The notes beneath the pieces were generated by a model. The model did no database searches. It saw only the letters and a list, made by a program, of their open reading frames with translations, and had not been told where the DNA came from. A program made the translations under genes and the position numbers. 11,580 nt of DNA from Dunaliella salina (lineage: Eukaryota; Chlorophyta; Chlorophyceae; Chlamydomonadales; Dunaliellaceae), in NCBI GenBank assembly GCA_002284615.2, contig MU069596.1, forward strand, positions 321,057-332,636. Reading direction: 5' to 3'. Shown here one piece after another: positions 7,801-11,580 of this stretch; position 1 is the stretch's first letter, and each line of letters starts with the position of its first letter.

Positions 7801-10547
7801 CTTTGCGAGAGCTAGGGAGTGAAGCATGCAAGTCAGGTTAGGATCAAACTGCCTTCGACAGCTATCATAGCCACGCTTGTGATAACAGAGTTGGATCTGA
7901 CTTCTTTCAACTACTTTCAAAGCCATGCTTGTGATTACAGAGGAAGCAGATGCTTACTTATGCTGGTGCAATAGGTCTCAAGTCGTGACATCGACCTGCT
8001 TGCCAAAGCCTTTTGTAAGCGGGCTGGTTGAGCCTCTTATGGACGCGCAGCAGGGAGCTGCTGCATTGACTTGCACCTCAGCTTTGGTATCTGTCATGGC
8101 CATCCCTTCTGACCGGTGCTGTCCCTCTGTTTGGCATCCTGTTTTGTCATTTCCGTCAAAATGGTGCACAGGCGAAAGGGGCCCCCTCATGGGTGTGCTG
8201 CTGCAGCAGCAGTTGCTTGTGAGCCTCAGGTGAAAAAAGAGCGCAGGGCATTGGTACCGTTTGGTGCACAGGTGAAAGGGGCCCCCACTTGGATGTGCTG
8301 TTGCTACAGCAGTTGCGTGTGAGGGAGGGTTAGCGCAGCGCAGGGCACCCGTACTGGTTTGGTAAACTAGTACACAGGTAGAAAGGGCCACCTGGCGGAT
8401 GTGCTGCAGCAGCAGCAGATGCTTGAGATCCCTGTGTCGCAGTGCGCCTTGCATGGCGCTGGGAAATTTGGACTCCAGCCAGCCTTGCGTTAGAAAATTG
8501 CGTGGGGCACTGGCACTGGGTCATGCTGCCTACCAGTGGTCATCGTTATTCTTGCCTCCAGGGCGTGCCATCTTTGAGGGACACGCTGCTGCCTGAATCA
8601 CTCTTGGCAGCGGTGCTTTTTATAGCAAAGGAGGGGCCAATGCTAGTTTGTGTTGCCAGCCTGTGGTCATCGCAGTCCATGCCTGCAGAGCATACCAATT
8701 TAAAGGGACACGCCGCAGCCAGAATCACTTTGGCAATCATGCTTTTTGTTCTGGTCCTGCCTGCCTGTGGTCATCGCAATCCATGTCTGCAGTGCGTACC
8801 ACTGATAAGGGACACTGATAAGGGACTGAATCGCTTTTGGCAACGTTGCAAATGCTCCTCACACAAAATGCTTTTTGTAATGAATGAGGCTCTGACGCTG
8901 GCTCGTGCTGCCTGCCTGTCGTCATTGCGATCCCTATCTGTGGGGTGTACAACTAATAAGGTGCATGATGCTGCCTTTGCTTTTGGCAACTTTGCAAATG
9001 CTCCCCATACACAATGCTTTTCGTGATGAATGAGGCTCTGACGCTGGCTCGTGCTGCCTGCCTGTGGTCATTGCCATCCCTGTCTTCAGGGCCCACCACT
9101 CCACCACTGATAAGGGACATGCTGCCGCCTGAATCGCCCATGCAGCAATGCTTTTCGCAACAAATGAGGCGCTGACGCTGGCTCGTGCTGCCTACCTGTG
9201 GTCATTGCCATCCCTGTCTTCAGGGCCCACCACTCCACCATTGATAAGGGACATGCTGCTGCCTGAATCGCTCATGCAGCAATGCTTTTCGCAACAAATG
9301 AGGCTCTGGCAATGCTGCAAACGCTCCTCATAACAAACGCTTTTCACAACAAATGAGGCACTGATGCTGGCTCGTGCTTCCTGCCTGTGGTCATTGCCAT
9401 CCCTGCCTTCAGGGCCCACCACTCCACCATTGATAAGGGACATGCTGCTGCCTGGATCGCTCATGCAACAATGCTTTTCGCAGCAAATGAGGCTCTGGCA
9501 ATACTGCAGAGGCTCCTCATAACAAACGCTTTTCACAACAAATGAGGCACTGACGCTGGCTTGTGCTGCCTGCCTGTGGTCATTGCCATCCCTGTTTTCA
9601 GGGCCCACCACTCCATCACTGATAGGGACATGCTGCTGCCTGGATCGCTCATGCAGCAGTGCTTTTCGCAACAAATGAGGCTCTGGCAGTACTGCAAATG
9701 CTTCTCAAAACAAATGTTTTTCAGAAGAAATGAGGCACTGACGCTGGCTTGTGCTGCCTGCCTGTGGTCATGTGACCTCTGTCTACAGGGCGCACCACCA
9801 TGAGGGCCCTCTTTTGGACATGCTGCTGCAGGAGACGCTGAACAAGCTCAGCTCCTTCCAGCCCCAGGTAGGCAGTTTGGCGCAAAATAGCGGGCGGCAT
9901 CGCTACATCTGTAGGTTCGGCCCATTCCGTATCCCAATGCCGTACGCCCATGCATCGATTGCCAGGAATTCCACGCACCTGCCGCATAACATGTAAAAAT
10001 GCATGTAAAAAGAGGGCATTGACAAACCCTGTGTGTCTGCCTGCAATGCAGCAAAGCTGAACTACTGCCGGCCTCGGTTAAGCATTTGGGTGGAAGAGGT
10101 GTTCCTTTGTGCCTGCTGAAGGGGCAGCCTGGCTCAGCTCCTCTCAGCCCACAAAACTTGTTTGTCCACAGGCCTCACACTGTGCGTTTCCTCAGCCAAA
10201 GTCAGCTTCCTCATCCTCGGGAGCGCTGAGTGAGCTCATCAATGCTGCCTGAGTCCAGCAGCGAGAGCGATGGTGCTGATAATATAGTATCATGAGCATC
10301 GAATTTCAGATGATGGAGAAAATGGTGATAGTCGCAATAATGTGTGAAGTGTTGCCATTCAAGTGCTCAGACAGCTCGTCTGTGCACAATCATGGGCCAA
10401 GAAATGCAGCACCTGAGATCAGCCCTGCTGTGTGAACTCTCGCTTGCACTCCCACCTGTGCTCCACTTGCATCCTTTAATCCTGCAAACATTTGATGCAT
10501 ATCCAATTTTGGTTGTCCAGCATGTCATGCCCGGAACAAAGTGGCAA

Positions 10548-10632
<85 letters not shown>

Positions 10633-11470
10633 CGGACTCGTCGCAGGCTTACTGGCTACTGCAGTTGTTCAAATTGCATATGCACTGAGATTGTTGTCTT
10701 GACCTCGCTCATTGTTCCGACCGCGCAACATAGGGAGCAAGCTCTTCCATACGTGCAGTGAGACCAAGTCTTGCTCTCTGACAACATGAAACTGGCTCTC
10801 TCATACGCACACCGAGAGCACGTTCTGCTGGCCATATGATGCTCTCTCACACGTGCACTGAGAGCACGTCTTGCTCTCTGACTTCATAACTACATGACAC
10901 TTGCTCTCTTACCCAGGCACTGAGAGCACGCCTTACTCTCTGACTACACGACAGCTGCTCTCTCACATGTGCACTAAGGGCATGTCTCGCTCTCTGACTA
11001 CATGACACTCGCTCTCTTACCCAGGCACTGAGAGCACGCCTTGTTCTCTGACTACATAACTACATGACACTCGCTCTCTTACACGCGCACTGAGAGCACG
11101 TCTTACTCTCTGACTACACGACACCTGCTCTCTCACATGTGCACTGAGTGCATGTCTTACTCTCTGACTACACGACGCTCGCTCTCTTACCCAGGCACTG
11201 AGAGCACGCCTTGCTCTCTGACTCCATAACTACATGACACTCGCTCTCTTACACGCGCACTGAGAGCACGCCTTACTCTCTGACTGCACGACACCTGCTC
11301 TCTCACATGTGCACTGAGAGCACGTCTTGCTCTCTGACTGCATGACACTGCAGGGCGTGTCCAACATTGTGTGGGCCCTGGGCCAGCTGAACCACGCCAG
11401 CCCCTCCCTGCTCTCCGCTATCGGCCAGAAATGCAGCCAGGCCGGAGCGCTGTCTGCGTTTGATAACCAA
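3871..11470 (+). CDS. octotricopeptide-repeat (OPR) protein, probable organelle RNA-binding factor; 3' end outside window
   Basis: Model: join of 3871-4806, 5486-5900, 6566-6693, 7465-7593, 9789-9867 and 11354-11470. The junction phases are 2, 0, 2, 2 and 0, and all introns are GT-AG. The product so far is about 600 residues. It has a Pro/Ala/Gln-rich N-terminal part, then a helical lead-in (ELLALVRARGHNFDFF, NISSAVSRAPKLVEA). Five helical units of 37-39 residues follow, each opening with F-x-x-Q-x-[LIV]-[SA]-N-x-x-W-A: FDARGLANTAWAFA, FAAQNLSNLAWAM, FKPQELANIMWAFA, FKEQEISNIIWALG and FQPQGVSNIVWALG. A sixth starts at FDNQ. This is the OPR pattern of chlorophyte nuclear proteins that stabilise, splice or activate translation of specific plastid or mitochondrial RNAs, often ending in a RAP domain, which is not reached here. 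The RNA target cannot be told. The 5' edge is uncertain. Confidence 0.88.
4807..5485 (+). other. OPR gene intron (679 nt), no repeats seen
   Basis: The donor is GTGAGT and the acceptor GCATGCAG. The splice completes an Asn codon and yields FDFFN-ISSAVSRAPKL, a good family match. Unlike the later introns it shows no tandem copies of neighbouring exon sequence. Confidence 0.75.
5486..5900 (+). CDS. OPR gene: exon with lead-in helix and OPR unit 1
   Basis: One base plus 138 codons. It opens with ISSAVSRAPKLVEAEHAS, then an Ala/Pro/His-rich linker of about 70 residues, then a helical stretch (KALAAHLYALSLQHLHT) and OPR unit 1 (FDARGLANTAWAFAKM ... VEACTRINE, 38 residues). It ends after FAAQ at donor GCGCAG|GTGTGT, phase 0. 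The ATG-free start and exact phase fit with the previous exon fix the acceptor at 5485. Confidence 0.87.
5901..6565 (+). other. OPR gene intron (665 nt) with weak exon-like echoes
   Basis: It contains a 24-bp direct repeat pair (6428-6451, 6488-6511) and a short OPR-like open stretch at 6251-6297, both described elsewhere. The acceptor is CATATGCAG. No independent gene was seen. Confidence 0.7.
6428..6511 (+). repeat. direct repeat pair near acceptor, possible decayed exon-start copies
   Basis: TTGCAGTCGGCATGCACTGG... (6428-6451) recurs at 6488-6511 with two mismatches, period 60. Each carries TTGCAG. Upstream of each is CAACCTTGC, resembling the AACCTCGC of the real exon start. Read in one frame, the first copy gives NLAVGMHWMRTHNLL beside the exon's NLAWAMVYMHFRDPHLL. 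Confidence 0.5.
6566..6693 (+). CDS. OPR gene: exon with OPR unit 2
   Basis: 42 codons plus two bases. The acceptor is ATATGCAG|AAC and the donor ATCAT|GTAGGT. It reads NLSNLAWAMVYMHFRDPHLL, then GLMANRVLLLLDQ and FKPQELANI. Joined to FAAQ from the previous exon it gives a 37-residue unit. The Met of NIM is completed by the next exon, which restores the N-I-M-W-A core. Confidence 0.92.
6694..7165 (+). other. OPR gene intron, non-repetitive first part
   Basis: This is the first 470 nt of the 771-nt intron. A 12-bp motif (AATGGGTGGCCA) occurs twice near 6900, and short CAAAG-rich repeats lie near 6990-7020. I see no coding signal I can support. Confidence 0.55.
7169..7464 (+). repeat. tandem array: five copies of a 3' splice-site module (67-70 bp)
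   Basis: Acceptor-like AG dinucleotides at 7189, 7259, 7329, 7396 and 7464 are each followed by (G)TGGGCATTTGCAA, the first bases of the real exon (the third copy lacks one G). They are preceded by CACACCTGYAYGYCTG[CT]AG. A CTAAC branch-point motif inside a CCACTAACATGG block sits between successive copies (7230, 7300, 7367, 7435). The fifth copy is the functional acceptor: only it continues into open OPR sequence. Its CTAAC adenosine is 26 nt upstream, an ideal branch distance. Copies 1-2 run on as WAFASLWNLLADPL. Confidence 0.9.
7465..7593 (+). CDS. OPR gene: exon with OPR unit 3
   Basis: One base, 42 codons, two bases. It reads WAFASLEQHDHTTLSALSAR, AAQLGPRA and FKEQEISNIIWALG to donor GGGCAG|GTGCGT. 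With FKPQELANIM from the previous exon it forms a 38-residue unit. Both of its edges are duplicated into the flanking introns. Confidence 0.92.
7547..7693 (+). repeat. tandem duplication of exon end plus donor site (76 bp)
   Basis: The block beginning GCGTTCAAAGAACAAG (7547) recurs at 7623, including TCTGGGCACTGGGCAG|GTGCG and a following GAAGGGGG. The second copy has one base deleted before the donor and several substitutions. Its donor (7669) is 75 nt past the real one (7594), and the frame between them is open. Confidence 0.88.
8162..8450 (+). repeat. three-unit array (100-106 bp), old echoes of exon 9789
   Basis: Units start at 8162, 8262 and 8368, each with [GT]..CACAG|G then GAAAGGGGCC...GGATGTGCTG.... 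Translated in the matching frame they read GPLMGVLLQQQLLVSL, GPHLDVLLLQQLRV and GHLADVLQQQQMLEI, beside GPLLDMLLQETLNKLSS in the real exon. The acceptor-like AG falls at the same place relative to the coding echo. Confidence 0.65.
8562..9788 (+). repeat. tandem array of acceptor plus exon-start echoes, unit growing to 187-189 bp
   Basis: Exon-start-like points occur at 8562, 8689, 8793, about 8943, 9090, 9224, 9413 and 9602, then the real exon start 9789. Spacings are 127, 104, 150, 147, 134, 189, 189 and 187. Each unit has GAGGCACTGACGCTGGCT (containing CTGAC), GTGGTCAT and, in most, a CAG acceptor and GGCCCACCAC...GGGACATGCTGCTGCC. In the best copies the last part reads DMLLPESLMQQC against DMLLQETLNKLS in the exon. 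The step from 134 to 189 bp is an internal 55-bp duplication. Confidence 0.88.
9789..9867 (+). CDS. OPR gene: short exon with most of OPR unit 4
   Basis: One base plus 26 codons. The acceptor is GTCTACAG|GGC and the donor CCCCAG|GTAGGC (phase 0). It reads AHHHEGPLLDMLLQETLNKL then SSFQPQ. Joined to FKEQEISNIIWALGR it gives a 37-residue unit. It is the only member of the repeat series whose frame stays open in the required phase and ends at a donor. Confidence 0.88.
9868..10854 (+). other. OPR gene intron, first part, with (CA)41
   Basis: The flanking exons join in phase 0 (SSFQPQ|GVSNIVWALG) with no residue missing, so no exon is needed here and none was seen. It contains the CA array and, near its end (10740-10854), irregular precursors of the CTCTCTGAC minisatellite. 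Confidence 0.75.
10550..10631 (+). repeat. (CA)41 microsatellite
   Basis: This is an uninterrupted 82-bp CA run on the same strand as the one at 3167. The flanks of the two arrays are unrelated. Confidence 0.98.
10855..11353 (+). repeat. minisatellite with 170-bp higher-order unit ending at the splice acceptor
   Basis: The marker GCAC(TGAGAGCACG) recurs at 10855, 10917, 10971, 11025, 11087, 11141, 11195, 11257 and 11311. The spacings are 62, 54, 54, repeated, giving a three-monomer unit of 170 bp. The long monomer has an extra 8 bp (ACTACATAACTACATGACAC in place of ACTACATGACAC). Each monomer has CTCTCTGAC, containing a CTGAC branch-point motif, and pyrimidine tracts. One monomer per unit has CTCTTACCCAG, a good decoy acceptor. 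The last monomer ends in GACACTGCAG, the true acceptor at 11353. Confidence 0.92.
11354..11470 (+). CDS. OPR gene: exon with OPR unit 5
   Basis: 39 codons, phase 0 at both ends, acceptor CACTGCAG|GGC and donor AACCAA|GTGAGT. It reads GVSNIVWALGQLNHASPSLL, SAIGQKCSQAGALSA and FDNQ, the latter opening unit 6. Base composition is distinctly more GC-rich than the intron before it. The gene continues beyond the window. Confidence 0.92.
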
Positions 11471-11580
11471 GTGAGTTCTGCGGTGTGGCAGCACATGAAC
11501 TCTGTGTTGTGAGCAGGCGCATCACCAGACGTTTGAACAGGTTTTGTTCCAGGTATGCATGCAAGCTCTCTCTCACACAC
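11471..11580 (+). other. start of the next OPR gene intron
   Basis: This follows donor GTGAGT at 11471. No coding continuation is visible. The end (CTCTCTCTCACACAC) may be the start of another simple or minisatellite array. Confidence 0.6.

Larger units (their letters stand above)
7594..9788 (+). other. OPR gene intron (2195 nt), mostly tandem echoes of flanking exons
   Basis: The donor is GTGCGT and the acceptor GTCTACAG. It contains the donor-module copy, a 21-bp repeat pair (7870-7890, 7922-7942, two mismatches, period 52), a three-unit array (8162-8450) and a nine-unit array (8562 to the real exon). Open frames across it, up to 194 codons, come from these repeats and are not separate genes. 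Confidence 0.8.

Noticed and set aside
8442..9026. 194-codon plus-strand open frame as an independent gene
   Set aside because: It runs through several tandem repeat units. Its OPR-like words (DTLLPESLLAAVL) are echoes of exon 9789, not a new protein.
9192..9674. 160-codon minus-strand open frame with internal repeats
   Set aside because: It is the antisense shadow of the 189-bp tandem units; the repetition of its peptide mirrors the DNA repeat.
10344..10761. Thr-His and Cys-Val repeat proteins
   Set aside because: They are translations of the (CA)41 microsatellite inside an intron. The same holds for the frames over 3167-3246.
10855..11353. CRISPR-like array
   Set aside because: The repeats are head-to-tail without unique spacers, have a 62/54/54 pattern, and the context is a eukaryotic intron with no cas genes.
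5486..11470. Pentatricopeptide or tetratricopeptide repeat protein
   Set aside because: The unit length of 37-39 residues and the F-x-x-Q-x-L-[SA]-N-x-x-W-A core fit OPR. The 34-35-residue PPR/TPR signatures are absent.
11354..11580. RAP domain at the end of the OPR protein
   Set aside because: It is expected in many family members but lies beyond the window; nothing here shows it.
1..11580. tRNA, rRNA or small RNA genes
   Set aside because: I saw no cloverleaf with the conserved T-arm or anticodon context and no rRNA motifs when reading both strands. A covariance-model scan would be needed to exclude short ncRNAs.

Overview
The window looks like nuclear DNA of a green alga, most likely a chlamydomonadalean (Chlorophyceae). 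The reasons are intron-rich genes with GT-AG junctions, branch-point motifs (CTAAC/CTGAC) ahead of acceptors, a plant-type organellar guanylate kinase, an octotricopeptide-repeat (OPR) protein of the kind greatly expanded in Chlamydomonas relatives, and long (CA)n and minisatellite arrays inside introns. A Haematococcus-like genome would fit, but the species cannot be fixed from the sequence alone.

Left part (1-2381, minus strand): the 5' half of a guanylate kinase (GMK) gene. Three coding exons join without a frame break (2381-2055, 1873-1749, 1426-1288). They encode an N-terminal presequence, the P-loop and the GMP-binding region. The C-terminal half is not found in 1-1287 and must lie left of the window or be missing. 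About 17 bases past the exon 3 donor sits a decayed copy of exon 3. The rest of 1-1200 holds only small inverted repeats and simple tracts.

Middle (2382-3870): a divergent spacer of about 410 bp, then a plus-strand ATG at 2794 opening a short presequence-like reading frame, a (CA)40 array, and a weakly supported Gln/Asn-rich exon. Compatible splice phases suggest, but do not prove, that these are the 5' end of the next gene.

Right part (3871-11580, plus strand): a multi-exon OPR protein gene, open at the right edge. A Pro/Ala-rich exon (about 3871-4806) is followed by exons 5486-5900, 6566-6693, 7465-7593, 9789-9867 and 11354-11470. All five junctions between these six exons keep frame and rebuild five consecutive 37-39-residue OPR units plus the start of a sixth. 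Such proteins normally bind and regulate organellar RNAs, so both genes probably encode organelle proteins and may share the spacer as a divergent promoter.

The striking feature is what fills the introns. Most of the bulk of the later introns consists of tandem, decaying copies of the splice site and edge of the neighbouring exon. There are five copies of an acceptor module before exon 7465, one copy of the donor module after it (in frame, 75 nt on), at least eleven echoes of acceptor plus exon before exon 9789, and a 170-bp higher-order minisatellite ending at the acceptor of exon 11354. With the GMK exon 3 relic this makes a consistent local pattern of exon-edge amplification. I know of no standard annotation category that covers it.
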